Shown in pieces: positions 46,685 to 54,547 of a DNA stretch of 64,000 nt. Every line of letters begins with the position of its first letter. Position 1 is the first letter of the stretch. Position numbers and translations under genes: made by a program. Source of the stretch: CAVRQM01 sp963723455 (GTDB lineage Bacteria; Pseudomonadota; Alphaproteobacteria; Acetobacterales; Acetobacteraceae); assembly GCA_963723455.1 (NCBI GenBank), contig CAVRQM010000001.1, positions 124,001-188,000 of the forward strand, in the 5' to 3' direction. The notes beneath the pieces were generated by a model. It had not been told where the DNA came from. It did no database searches and saw nothing but the letters and a program-made list of their open reading frames with translations.

Positions 46685-47560
46685 ATGCCCAGACCCGACG
46701 CCGCCGCTTCCGGCAAGTTCACCCTTGGCGGCGACCTCGTGATCAACCGGCTCGGCTTCGGCGCCATGCGTGTGACCGGCAAGGGCATCTGGGGACCTCC
46801 GGCCGACCTGGAGGAAGCCCGCCGCACCCTGCGCCGCCTGCCGGAGCTGGGAGTGGATTTCATCGACACGGCGGACAGCTACGGCCCGTTCGTCAGCGAG
46901 GATCTGATCGCCGAGACGCTGCATCCCTATGCCGGGATGGTGATCGCGACCAAAGGCGGCCTGACCCGGCACGGCCCGGAGATCTGGCAGCCGGTCGGGC
47001 GCCCGGAATACCTGCGTCAGTGCGTGCTGATGAGCCTGCGCCGGCTCAAGGTCGAGCGCATCGACCTGTGGCAGCTGCATCGCATCGACCCGAAAGTGCC
47101 GCGCGACGAACAGCTCGGCGTGATCGCCGCGATGCAGAGCGAGGGGCTGATCCGCCATGTCGGCCTGAGCGAGGTCAGCATTGAGGAGATCGGCGCGGCA
47201 GCAAGGCACTTCACCGTGGCGACCGTGCAGAACCGCTATAATCTGGTGGACCGGGGCAGCGAGGACGTGCTGGAGCATTGCGAACGCCAGGGCATCGGGT
47301 TCATCCCGTGGTTCCCGCTTGCCGCCGGCGACCTGGCACGCGGCCATTCGGCGCTGACGCAGATCGCGACGCGGCTGCACGCCACGCCCAGCCAGATCGC
47401 GCTGGCCTGGGTGCTGAAACGGTCGAAGGTGATGCTGCCGATCCCCGGCACCGGCAGCGTCGCGCATCTGGAGGAAAACGTCGCGGCCGCCAACATTTCG
47501 CTCAGCGATGACGATTTCCGCACGCTGGACACGCAGGGTCGCGCCGCCTGGGCCGCCTGA
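46685..47560 (+). CDS. Aldo/keto reductase
   Basis: A 291-residue NADPH-dependent oxidoreductase with the (beta/alpha)8 AKR pattern. It has the active-site Asp/Tyr segment VDFIDTADSYGPFVSEDLIA (about 57-76), catalytic Lys in VIATKGGLTR, and C-terminal LPIPGTGSVAHLEENVAAAN for the cofactor. AGGAGG precedes the ATG at 46685. The sequence resembles the oxidoreductase/YdbC-like group. Substrate unknown. A repeat hairpin follows the stop. Confidence 0.93.
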   Translation: MPRPDAAASGKFTLGGDLVINRLGFGAMRVTGKGIWGPPADLEEARRTLRRLPELGVDFIDTADSYGPFVSEDLIAETLHPYAGMVIATKGGLTRHGPEIWQPVGRPEYLRQCVLMSLRRLKVERIDLWQLHRIDPKVPRDEQLGVIAAMQSEGLIRHVGLSEVSIEEIGAAARHFTVATVQNRYNLVDRGSEDVLEHCERQGIGFIPWFPLAAGDLARGHSALTQIATRLHATPSQIALAWVLKRSKVMLPIPGTGSVAHLEENVAAANISLSDDDFRTLDTQGRAAWAA

Positions 47561-47594
47561 CCCTCACCCCAGCCCTCTCCCGAGAGGGAGAGGG
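47561..47594. repeat. Intergenic repeat hairpin (CCCTCACCCCAGCCCTCTCC type)
   Basis: A short copy of the repeat at 24981. CCCTCTCC (47573-47580) and GGAGAGGG (47587-47594) form a hairpin between two convergent genes and may serve as terminator. Confidence 0.65.
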
Positions 47595-47614
47595 AGCCGG
47601 CAGTTCGGGGAGGA

Positions 47615-49051
47615 TCACGTCGCCTGACTGACGAACTTCGTCACCAGGTACGGCTCGATCCCTTCGCTGCCGCCCTCGCTGCCATAGCCGCTGTCGCCCA
47701 CGCCGCCGAACGGCGTTTCCGGCAAGGCCAGGCCGTGATGGTTTATGCCCATCATGCCGGCACGCACGCCGGCGGCGATCGCCGTCGCGGTCTTGGCCGA
47801 CCGCGTATAGGCGTATGACGCAAGCCCATACGGCAGCCGGTTCGCTTCGGCCAGCGCGGCGTCGAAATCGTCGAACCGGGCGACCACGGCCAGCGGGCCG
47901 AACGGCTCCTCGTTCATCACCCGGGCCTCGCTGGGCACGTCGGTCAGGATCGTCGGCTCGAAGAAATAGCCCTTGTTGCCGATGCGCTTGCCGCCGGCAT
48001 GCACGGTCGCGCCGTGCTGCACCGCGTCGGCAATGAAGCCTTCCATCGCCTCGACCCGGCGAGCATGCGCCAGCGGCCCCATCGTGGTGCCTTCCTCCAG
48101 TCCGTCGCCCACGCGCGCGGCCTGCATACGCTGGGTGAAGCGGTCCAGGAACGGCTCATAAACCGCCTCCTGCACCAGGAACCGGGTCGGCGCGATGCAG
48201 ACCTGGCCGGCGTTGCGCAGCTTGTTCGCGGTCAGGATGTTGGCGGCCAGGTCCAGATCCGCATCGTCGAACACGATCGCCGGGGCGTGGCCGCCCAGCT
48301 CCATGGTCGCCCGCTTCATGTGCGCGCCGGCCATCGCCGCCAGCTGCTTGCCCACCGCGGTCGAGCCGGTGAACGAAATCTTCCGGATCACCGGGTGCGG
48401 TATCAGGTAGGCGCTGATCTCGGCCGGCACGCCGAATACCAGATTGACCACGCCCGGCGGCGTCCCGGCATCGACGAAGGCGCGCACCAGCTCGGCACAG
48501 CTCGCCGGCGTCTCCTCCGGCCCCTTGACGATGATCGAGCAGCCGGTGGCGACCGCGCCGGCAATCTTGCGCACCGCCTGGTTGATCGGGAAGTTCCAGG
48601 GCGTGAACGCCGCCACCGGCCCGACCGGCTCGCGAACCACCAGCTGATAGATGCCCTCGCCGCGCGCCGGAATGACGCGGCCGTAAGTGCGGCGAGCCTC
48701 CTCGGCGTACCAGTCGATCGTATCCGCCGCCCCCAGCGTCTCGACGCGCGCCTCCGCGAGCGGCTTGCCCTGCTCCATCGTCATCAGCCGGACAATGTGC
48801 TCGGCGCGGTCGCGGATCAGCTGCGCGGCGCGGCGCATGACCTTCGCGCGCTCGAACGCGCTGACCCGCCGCCAGATGGCAAATCCCCGCTCCGCCGCCG
48901 CCAGCGCCGCATCCAGATCGTCCTGCCCGGCATGGGCCAGCTTGCCCAGCACGTCGCCGCTGGCCGGGTTCAGAACCTCGAGCGTGCGGCCGGAATCGGC
49001 CGCGCGCCACGAGTTGTCGATCAGCAGCGAGACGTCGGCGTATTCCATCAT
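47615..49051 (-). CDS. gabD: NAD(P)-dependent succinate-semialdehyde dehydrogenase
   Basis: A 478-residue aldehyde dehydrogenase. It shows VAAFTPWNFPINQAVRKIAG, the cofactor site ISFTGSTAVGKQLAA, catalytic Glu in TMELGGHAPAIVFDDADLD and catalytic Cys in NAGQVCIAPTRFLVQ. The closing PYGLASYAYT and GVGDSGYGSEGG are typical of the SSADH/GabD group. The ATG at 49051 starts MMEYADVSLLIDN. Oxidising succinate semialdehyde feeds GABA carbon into the TCA cycle; related semialdehydes are possible. Confidence 0.9.
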   Translation of the reverse strand: MMEYADVSLLIDNSWRAADSGRTLEVLNPASGDVLGKLAHAGQDDLDAALAAAERGFAIWRRVSAFERAKVMRRAAQLIRDRAEHIVRLMTMEQGKPLAEARVETLGAADTIDWYAEEARRTYGRVIPARGEGIYQLVVREPVGPVAAFTPWNFPINQAVRKIAGAVATGCSIIVKGPEETPASCAELVRAFVDAGTPPGVVNLVFGVPAEISAYLIPHPVIRKISFTGSTAVGKQLAAMAGAHMKRATMELGGHAPAIVFDDADLDLAANILTANKLRNAGQVCIAPTRFLVQEAVYEPFLDRFTQRMQAARVGDGLEEGTTMGPLAHARRVEAMEGFIADAVQHGATVHAGGKRIGNKGYFFEPTILTDVPSEARVMNEEPFGPLAVVARFDDFDAALAEANRLPYGLASYAYTRSAKTATAIAAGVRAGMMGINHHGLALPETPFGGVGDSGYGSEGGSEGIEPYLVTKFVSQAT

Positions 49052-49094
49052 GCCCTCCCCGGAAACCGGCCGCACACTAGGCCGGGCCGCCTGG

Positions 49095-49230
49095 TCAGGC
49101 CAGCACGTCCTCGACGCGGAGCGGCAGGCTGCGCACCCGCCGGCCGGTCGCATGGCGCACCGCGTTCGCGACCGCCGCCGCCACGCTCACGATCGGCAGC
49201 TCGCCAACGCCGCGCGCGCCGGCACGAGAC
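49095..49230 (-). pseudogene. Xanthine dehydrogenase molybdenum-subunit C-terminal remnant
   Basis: About 45 codons on the minus strand reading GVGELPIVSVAAAVANAV, then RHATGRRVRSLPLRVEDVLA and a TGA at 49095. This is the extreme C-terminus of xanthine/aldehyde dehydrogenase molybdopterin subunits (GVGEAPIVPVAAAIANAV in relatives). No upstream domains remain: sequence beyond about 49230 is unrelated. It is the scar of a deletion next to the semialdehyde dehydrogenase. Confidence 0.7.
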
Positions 49231-49272
49231 TGCGAGCGGTGCCCGGAAAAGCGGTTGGCTGGCCGCCATGGC

Positions 49273-49346
49273 TGTAAACGTCGTTTACATCAAGCCTCGG
49301 CATTGATCGCATGAGGACCGTAAAGGCGCGAAAATTGGCCAATTTT
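49273..49346. promoter_or_regulatory. Two perfect palindromes upstream of PEP-CTERM promoter
   Basis: TGTAAACGTCGTTTACA (49273-49289, 8-base arms, 1-base centre) and AAAATTGGCCAATTTT (49331-49346, fully symmetric). They lie 64-80 and 7-22 bases upstream of the sigma-54 site. Such placement suits enhancer binding by an RpoN activator; the AT-rich dyad may also be an integration-host-type or repressor site. The TGT...ACA ends resemble the dyad upstream of the first PEP-CTERM gene. Confidence 0.5.
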
Positions 49347-49352
49347 CCTAAT

Positions 49353-49367
49353 TGGCACGGTTCATGC
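49353..49367 (+). promoter_or_regulatory. Sigma-54 (-24/-12) promoter of PEP-CTERM gene
   Basis: TGGCACG-GTTC-ATGC: exact -24 element, GC of the -12 element at the correct spacing, one mismatch. It is 56 bases before the PEP-CTERM ATG. It matches the site in front of the other PEP-CTERM gene in arrangement and sequence. Confidence 0.8.
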
Positions 49368-49422
49368 GAAGACATGCCTAGCCGGCGCCTCTCGCTCCGG
49401 ATCGCATGAACGGAGTTGCGCC

Positions 49423-50097
49423 ATGAAGTTGCTCGCCGCCGCCCTCGCCGCCACCCTGGTCGCCGTCTCGGCCGGCGCGGCGCGCGCTACCCCGATCACC
49501 GGCACCTTCACCATTGCGGCGTTCCAGGGGACGGATGCCAATCATCAATCGACCGACGCGATCGAGCAGGCTGACCTGTACAACCCGCTCCTGTGGAACT
49601 CGACATATACCGCGCTGCGTACCCCGCTCGGCGTGATCACCTACACCGGCGCGCTGGACTTCAATCTTGGCCCGACCGACACCAACACGATCGGCGCGTT
49701 CATCGCCAGCGGCGGCGGCACGGTGTCCGGCAATACCGGTTTCTTCAGCGACGGGCTGAGCAGCGCCCCTTTCGCGCTGACCACGCTGTTCATTATCCAG
49801 GGCAGCACGCGGACCGCCATCCACGGCACGATCTCGCATGACGACGGCGCCAGCCTGTACGATGCGAACTACAACCTGATCGCCTCCTCGGCGTCGCCGA
49901 CCGCCGACATCCCGACCACCTACGCCATGCAGCCCGGCGCGTTCACGCTGGCCTATGTCGAGGCGAACGGACTGCCCGCGGATCTGGATATGGAGGTAGC
50001 GGCCCCGGTCCCCGAGCCGGCCTCGATGGGGCTGCTCGGACTGGGGCTGGCTGGCCTCGCCGTGCTGCGCCGGCGGCGTCGGATCGGCGCGGCCTGA
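49423..50097 (+). CDS. PEP-CTERM sorting domain protein
   Basis: A 224-residue exported protein. The signal peptide (about 1-23) ends AGAARA. The body is rich in Thr, Ser, Gly and Asn and predicted beta. The C-terminus VPEPASMGLLGLGLAGLAVL followed by RRRRRIG is the exosortase signal. The body is different from the 2.1-kb PEP-CTERM protein, so the two share only sorting and regulation. Function unknown; probably a matrix or surface protein. Confidence 0.9.
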   Translation: MKLLAAALAATLVAVSAGAARATPITGTFTIAAFQGTDANHQSTDAIEQADLYNPLLWNSTYTALRTPLGVITYTGALDFNLGPTDTNTIGAFIASGGGTVSGNTGFFSDGLSSAPFALTTLFIIQGSTRTAIHGTISHDDGASLYDANYNLIASSASPTADIPTTYAMQPGAFTLAYVEANGLPADLDMEVAAPVPEPASMGLLGLGLAGLAVLRRRRRIGAA

Positions 50098-50172
50098 CTC
50101 GCGATGTCCGGCCCCGCATGGTCAGCGCGGCATCGCGGGCGTAACATCGCCTGATTCGCGAGGAGGGTCGGA

Positions 50173-50476
50173 ATGCGCGCGTGCTGGATACTTGTTGCAA
50201 CCCTGGGGCTGGCGGGCTGTGTGGCGGCAGCGCCGGGCGTCGCCTACAACCCCTATCCCCAGCCGCCGCCGGTGCGGGCCGAAACCATCCCGCCGCCGCC
50301 GGTCTCAGAGACGGCGCTGATTTGGCAGCCGGGTCATTGGGACTGGGACGGTCAGGGCTACGCGTGGCGCGATGGCCGCTGGGTGCAGCGCGCCGGTCAC
50401 GGGACGGAGTGGCAGGATCGGATTCTGGTCCAATGCCGGCGGCGCCTGGGCCTGGGTTCCGGGTCACTGGATGTAG
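50173..50476 (+). pseudogene. YXWGXW-type small lipoprotein, frameshifted
   Basis: MRACWILVATLGLAGC is a lipoprotein signal (lipobox LAGC). The mature part is Pro-rich and then has Trp/Gly repeats (WQPGHWDWDGQGYAWRDGRW), as in YXWGXW repeat proteins. As printed the frame leaves the family after WQDRI. Removing one T at 50423-50424 restores IWSNAGGAWAWVPGHWM and a stop, for 100 residues ending in the usual PGHW. The function of these envelope lipoproteins is not known. A purine-rich GAGGAGGG precedes the ATG. Confidence 0.75.
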
Positions 50477-50566
50477 GCCGAGGCGCGGGAGGCGCTGAGG
50501 GCAGGCGCTGCGTCTGGTGCCCTGCCTCTGAAGCGCGTTTGCATTTCAGAGATCAGCACAAGGCCG

Positions 50567-50604
50567 AGTGTCTCAGAAATTCGCATGCGAATTTCAGAAC
50601 TGGG
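50567..50604. terminator. Long palindrome between convergent genes
   Basis: GAAATTCGCATGCGAATTTC (50576-50595) is a perfect 20-base palindrome. Outer GTGTCTCA and TGGGACAC extend it with a small bulge. It separates the YXWGXW gene from the ParA-like gene, so a bidirectional terminator is likely; its AT-rich core would also suit a protein-binding site. Confidence 0.55.
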
Positions 50605-50607
50605 ACA

Positions 50608-51465
50608 CTAGGTCGCGAACCAGTCCGCCACCGGCTTCATCGCGTCCAGCGTGCGGTTGCCCCAGGCGATCTCTGCGCGCGCACGTCTCAGCGCGCGCAG
50701 CAACGCCGCGCCTTGCAGCTTGTCCGACCGCAGCATGGCCTGCGCCTCGGCCACAATGCGGTCGATGCGCTGGAACACCACGCCGCCGATGTCGGCGACC
50801 TGCAGCTTTTCAAGACGCAGAACGCGCACGCGCGACCCCTCCTGGGTGGTCAGCCGGTCGCGATAGACCTTCCAGTCCAGCATCTCGTCGCTGAACCGGC
50901 CCAGGTATTCCTGCTCGATCACGAAGACGTGGCTGCGCGGCCCCCAGCTCACAACATGGTCGATGGCCGCAATGGCGCTCTCGATCGAATCGGCCGCCGT
51001 CGTCAAAGGCACGACCACGCCGACGCGCTCGCCGCCTTCGGGGAAGATCGGCCGCGGCTCGTCATCCAGGATACGGCAGATCTCGGTGAACATGTTGCTG
51101 CCGAGATCGACGATCAGGTTGCCGATGCCGATGTCGTACAGCAGGTCGTCCCATTGCGTCGCGTTGGGGTCATAGGCCAGCTCGCGAGACACGTCGAACG
51201 CGGCGGCGTTTCGCGCGTCACGATGGACGATATTGCCCAGCCCGTCCTCCTTGCGGAAGATCGCCGACAGGCGCGGGTTCCGCTCGTATTCGCGCACCTC
51301 AATGCTGCGCATCAGGATCGGATAGCGTTGCAGCAGCGACACCAGCACTGCGTTCGCCGTGGTTGTCTTGCCGCTGGATTTGTCGTTGGCGAAGAGCAGC
51401 GTCTTGCGCGCCCGCGCCGCGGGGCTGCGGAAGGCGCCGGAGGTCTGGTCGATGCTGCTGCTCAT
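50608..51465 (-). CDS. ParA-like P-loop ATPase with atypical Walker A
   Basis: A 285-residue protein, distantly like ParA/MinD/TraL ATPases. LLFANDKSSGKTTTANAVLV (about 24-43) takes the place of the KGGVGKST loop: the GKT is kept, but the first Gly and the usual N-terminal signature Lys are replaced. NLIVDLGSNMF (about 115) is a Walker B-like strand, and VGVVVPLTTAADSIESAI fits a later core strand. A Lys/Arg-rich C-terminus follows. It stands alone after the convergent lipoprotein gene. Relatives are often annotated as conjugal-transfer TraL-like or hypothetical. Role unknown. Confidence 0.6.
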   Translation of the reverse strand: MSSSIDQTSGAFRSPAARARKTLLFANDKSSGKTTTANAVLVSLLQRYPILMRSIEVREYERNPRLSAIFRKEDGLGNIVHRDARNAAAFDVSRELAYDPNATQWDDLLYDIGIGNLIVDLGSNMFTEICRILDDEPRPIFPEGGERVGVVVPLTTAADSIESAIAAIDHVVSWGPRSHVFVIEQEYLGRFSDEMLDWKVYRDRLTTQEGSRVRVLRLEKLQVADIGGVVFQRIDRIVAEAQAMLRSDKLQGAALLRALRRARAEIAWGNRTLDAMKPVADWFAT

Positions 51466-51578
51466 TCGTGGTTCCTGTCAGGCAGTCACGCCCGTCCCGC
51501 CGCCGCGCACGCCAGACCGTCATGGCCGGGGGAAAGTCGCGCCCCGTTCCGCGCTTCTACCACGCCCGCCACCCTTTG

Positions 51579-52334
51579 CTACCCGCCCACCATCATCCGC
51601 ACGATCTCGTCCGGATTGGCCGCTGCGGTCGCCACCTCGCCGGCCACGATGCCCCGGCGCAGCACCACAATCCGGTCGGTCACGGCGAAAATGTCGCCCA
51701 AATTGTGCGAGATGAAGATCACCCCAACTCCGCCCGCTTTCAGCCGCCGGATGAGGTCCATCACCCGGCGCTGCTCGGGCACGCCCAGCGCAGCGGTTGG
51801 TTCGTCCATGATCAGCACGCGGGCGCGCCAATGGATCGCACGGCCGATCGCCACGCATTGCCGCTGTCCGCCCGACAGCGATCGAACCGGCCGGTCCAGC
51901 CGGTCCAAGCCGATGTCCAGCGCCTCCAGCGCCTCCGCCGCTTCCGCCCGCATCCGCGCGCGGTCGATCACCGGCAGCACGCCGAACAGCTTGCGCATCC
52001 GCTCGCGGCCGAGGAACACGTTGGCGCCGACGTCCAGGTTGTCGGCCAGCGCCAGGTCCTGATAGATCGTCTCGATGCCGCGCGCCCGCGCGTCCTGCGG
52101 ATTGGCGAGCGCCACCGCCGCGCCCTCGAAACGGATCTCGCCCTCTGACGGCTGGAACACGCCGCTGATGATCTTGATCAGCGTCGATTTGCCCGCGCCG
52201 TTGTCGCCGGCCAGCGCCACGACCTCCCCCGCACCGACGCTGAAGGTGACGTTTTCCAGCGCGTGCACGCCGCCAAACCGCTTGCTGACCCCTCTGGCTT
52301 CCAGCAGAGGCCCCTGCACCGGCGTCTCACTCAT
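51579..52334 (-). CDS. Sugar ABC transporter ATPase, single domain (RbsA/FrcA type)
   Basis: A 251-residue ATPase of the CUT2 class, with one ABC domain rather than two as in RbsA. Walker A is AGDNGAGKSTLIKI (about 36-49), signature LSGGQRQCVAIGRAI, Walker B VLIMDEPTAALG, switch ISHNLGDIF. The ATG at 52334 overlaps the permease stop by eight bases. It is the last gene of the kinase-aldolase transport operon. Confidence 0.93.
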   Translation of the reverse strand: MSETPVQGPLLEARGVSKRFGGVHALENVTFSVGAGEVVALAGDNGAGKSTLIKIISGVFQPSEGEIRFEGAAVALANPQDARARGIETIYQDLALADNLDVGANVFLGRERMRKLFGVLPVIDRARMRAEAAEALEALDIGLDRLDRPVRSLSGGQRQCVAIGRAIHWRARVLIMDEPTAALGVPEQRRVMDLIRRLKAGGVGVIFISHNLGDIFAVTDRIVVLRRGIVAGEVATAAANPDEIVRMMVGG

Positions 52335-53376
52335 CGACGCGGCCGCCGCGGCGCTGGCTCTGATCGACCAGCACCGAGATGATGATGACCACGCCGACGG
52401 CAACGAACTGCCAGAACGGCTCGACGTTGATGAACACCAGCCCGTACTGGATCACGGCGACGATCAGCGCGCCGATCAGCGTGCCGACCAGCGTGCCCGA
52501 GCCGCCGAACAGGCTCGCCCCGCCGATCACCACCGCGGCGATGCTGTCCAGCAGCAGCGGCTCGCCGGCCTGCGCGGCGCCCGCCGAGAAGCGGCCGGCA
52601 TACAGCACGCCGCCAAGCCCGGCGCACAGCGCGGCCAATACGTACAGCCGGATCGTGACGCGGCTGACATTGATGCCGGCACGCACCGCGGCCTGCCGGT
52701 TGCCGCCGATAGCGTAGGTGTACTGGCCGAACCGCGTCTGCGACAGCAGGTAGTGCAGACCCAGCATGGCCAGCGCCGTCACGATCACCACGACGGGCAC
52801 CGGACCCACCGCGCCGTTGCCGAGCGCGCCCAGGATCGGGTTTGATACCGGAACGGTCGTGCCTCCGGCCACCAGAAAGGCCACGCCGCGCGCCACGCCG
52901 TACATACCCAGAGTGCCGATGAACGGGGGCACCCGCAGCCGCGCGATCAGCAGCCCGTTGACCACGCCCGGCACCAGCGACGCCAGCGCCGCGGCGGCGA
53001 TGCCGGCCAGCAGCCCGCCCCAGACGCCGAGCGGGCCGGTGGCCAGGTTCATCACCTGGCTGGCCACCACAGCGGCCAGCCCCATCGTGAACCCAACGGA
53101 CAGATCAATCCCGCCCGAAATGATGACGAAGGTCTGGCCAATCGCCAGCAGCAACGGCGCGGTCGCGAATACCGCGATCGATCGAATGTTGTAAGGGTTG
53201 GCTATGAAGGTCGCGCCGAAGGCGATCTGCGACCACGCCTCGAACCCGAGCAGCAGCAGCGCCAGGAACAGCCACGCCCGCGACGCGGCGAGCCAGGCGA
53301 TCCACGCGGCTTCGCGGGGTGGCGAGGTCGCCAGCGTGGTCGCCGCGGGTGCAATGACCGCTTCTTTCGCCGTCAT
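52327..53376 (-). CDS. Sugar ABC transporter permease (RbsC/FrcC type)
   Basis: A 349-residue CUT2 permease with about ten membrane helices. Family landmarks are IISGGIDLSVGFTMGLAAVV (about 90-109), VNGLLIARLRVPPFIGTLGM, YAIGGNRQAAVRAGINV and VIGGASLFGGSGTLVGTLIG. The ATG at 53376 starts MTAKEAVIAPAATT. A repeat-rich 141-base gap separates it from the binding-protein gene. It serves as homodimer with the neighbouring ATPase. Confidence 0.93.
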   Translation of the reverse strand: MTAKEAVIAPAATTLATSPPREAAWIAWLAASRAWLFLALLLLGFEAWSQIAFGATFIANPYNIRSIAVFATAPLLLAIGQTFVIISGGIDLSVGFTMGLAAVVASQVMNLATGPLGVWGGLLAGIAAAALASLVPGVVNGLLIARLRVPPFIGTLGMYGVARGVAFLVAGGTTVPVSNPILGALGNGAVGPVPVVVIVTALAMLGLHYLLSQTRFGQYTYAIGGNRQAAVRAGINVSRVTIRLYVLAALCAGLGGVLYAGRFSAGAAQAGEPLLLDSIAAVVIGGASLFGGSGTLVGTLIGALIVAVIQYGLVFINVEPFWQFVAVGVVIIISVLVDQSQRRGGRVDE

Positions 53377-53390
53377 GCCCGTGCTTTCGC

Positions 53391-53480
53391 GGTCATGCCC
53401 GGGCTGGCCCCGGGCGACGGGCCGCACGAGAACCTTGCGCAGCGCGCCGCATGACCGGGGCAAGCCCGGCCATGACAGCG
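53391..53480. repeat. Inverted pair of REP-like units
   Basis: GGTCATGCCCGGGCTGGCCC (53391-53410) and, in the opposite sense, CCGGGGCAAGCCCGGCCATG (53455-53474). They form a BIME-like pair between the binding protein and permease genes and may stabilise the upstream part of the mRNA. Related pieces occur near 51520 and at 63359. Confidence 0.65.
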
Positions 53481-53517
53481 TCGTCCGATGCGGCCACGCT
53501 TTTGTCCAGGTCCAGTC

Positions 53518-54492
53518 TCAATCCGAATAGATGAACCGCTTGACGGCCGGATCATCGACATTGGTCTTGTCGATCACCGTGAACCCGGTGCCGATGCTGG
53601 TCGGGATCGAGTTGCCCGACAGCGCCGCGTGCGCTGCGACCACACCGAAATAGCCGATCTCCGCCGGGTGCTGGGCGATGGCGATGTCCACCAGCCCGCT
53701 CTTGATCTGCTCCACGATCGAGGTCGGCGCGTCGAATGCCACGACCCTCACCTTGCCGGTGCCGCCGGACTGCTTGACGCCGTTCGCCGCACCCAGGGCC
53801 GAGAACAGGTTGGCCCCGAACACGCCAGCCAGGTCGCTGTTGCGCGCCATCACCGATTGCAGCTGTCCGGCCGCTTTGTTGGCGTCGTCGTCGTTGAACT
53901 GGGTCGCCAGCACGGTGATGCCGGGGTGGTTCTTCATCTCGTCCTTGAACCCCTCCTCGCGCTGGTCGGTAGTCGATATGCCGGGCTTGACGTTGGACAC
54001 GTAGACCTTGCCCTTGTCGCCGATTGCCTTGGCCAGCGCCCGCGCGGCGATCTCGCCGCCCAGCACATTGTCCGAGGCAATGTAGGACAGCGGGAAATCT
54101 GCATCGCCGCTGCCGGTCTGATATTTGCCCGTGCCGATGAACGTATCGACGGTGATGACCTTGATCCCGGCATCAACCGCCTTTTTCAGCGGCTGGACCA
54201 GCTGCACCTTGTCGGTGGGCGCGATCAGGATGGCGTCGGGATGGCGCGCGATCACCGCGTCGAGCACCGGCACCTGCGTCACCGGATTGAAATCGGGCGC
54301 GCCCTGGAAGCTGAGCGTGTCGCCCAGCGCGTCGGCCGCTGCCTGCGCCCCCTTGTGCATGGTGATGTAAAAGGCGTCGGTGGTCAGGCCGGGGATCAGG
54401 GTGATCGTGTAGTGCTTGCCCGCCGCCTGCGCCGGCAGCGCCGACGACCCGATCGCCAGCGCGGCCAGGGCCGCCCCGATGAACGCCTTCAT
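53518..54492 (-). CDS. Periplasmic sugar-binding protein (RbsB type)
   Basis: A 324-residue periplasmic binding protein, type I fold. The signal peptide (about 1-23) ends SALPAQA. Body motifs are ITLIPGLTTDAFYITMHKGA, DAILIAPTDKVQLVQPLKKA, KVITVDTFIG and GVFGANLFSALGAANGVKQ. It lacks the NNP... opening of ribose binders. The ligand is unknown but is presumably the substrate of the neighbouring FGGY kinase. Confidence 0.92.
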   Translation of the reverse strand: MKAFIGAALAALAIGSSALPAQAAGKHYTITLIPGLTTDAFYITMHKGAQAAADALGDTLSFQGAPDFNPVTQVPVLDAVIARHPDAILIAPTDKVQLVQPLKKAVDAGIKVITVDTFIGTGKYQTGSGDADFPLSYIASDNVLGGEIAARALAKAIGDKGKVYVSNVKPGISTTDQREEGFKDEMKNHPGITVLATQFNDDDANKAAGQLQSVMARNSDLAGVFGANLFSALGAANGVKQSGGTGKVRVVAFDAPTSIVEQIKSGLVDIAIAQHPAEIGYFGVVAAHAALSGNSIPTSIGTGFTVIDKTNVDDPAVKRFIYSD

Positions 54493-54547
54493 GCTTAGTC
54501 CTCCCCTTCAGTGACGCCCGTGTGTCCGGGCTTGGTGACGCGCCGCA

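Noticed and set aside
50173..52062. 629-codon open frame on the plus strand from the YXWGXW start
   Set aside because: Only the first 80 codons resemble a protein family; the rest is antisense to the ParA-like ATPase and ABC ATPase genes and results from the single-base shift.
53377..53517. A small gene in the gap between permease and binding protein
   Set aside because: The region is composed of inverted REP-like units; no start with ribosome site or conserved peptide is seen.
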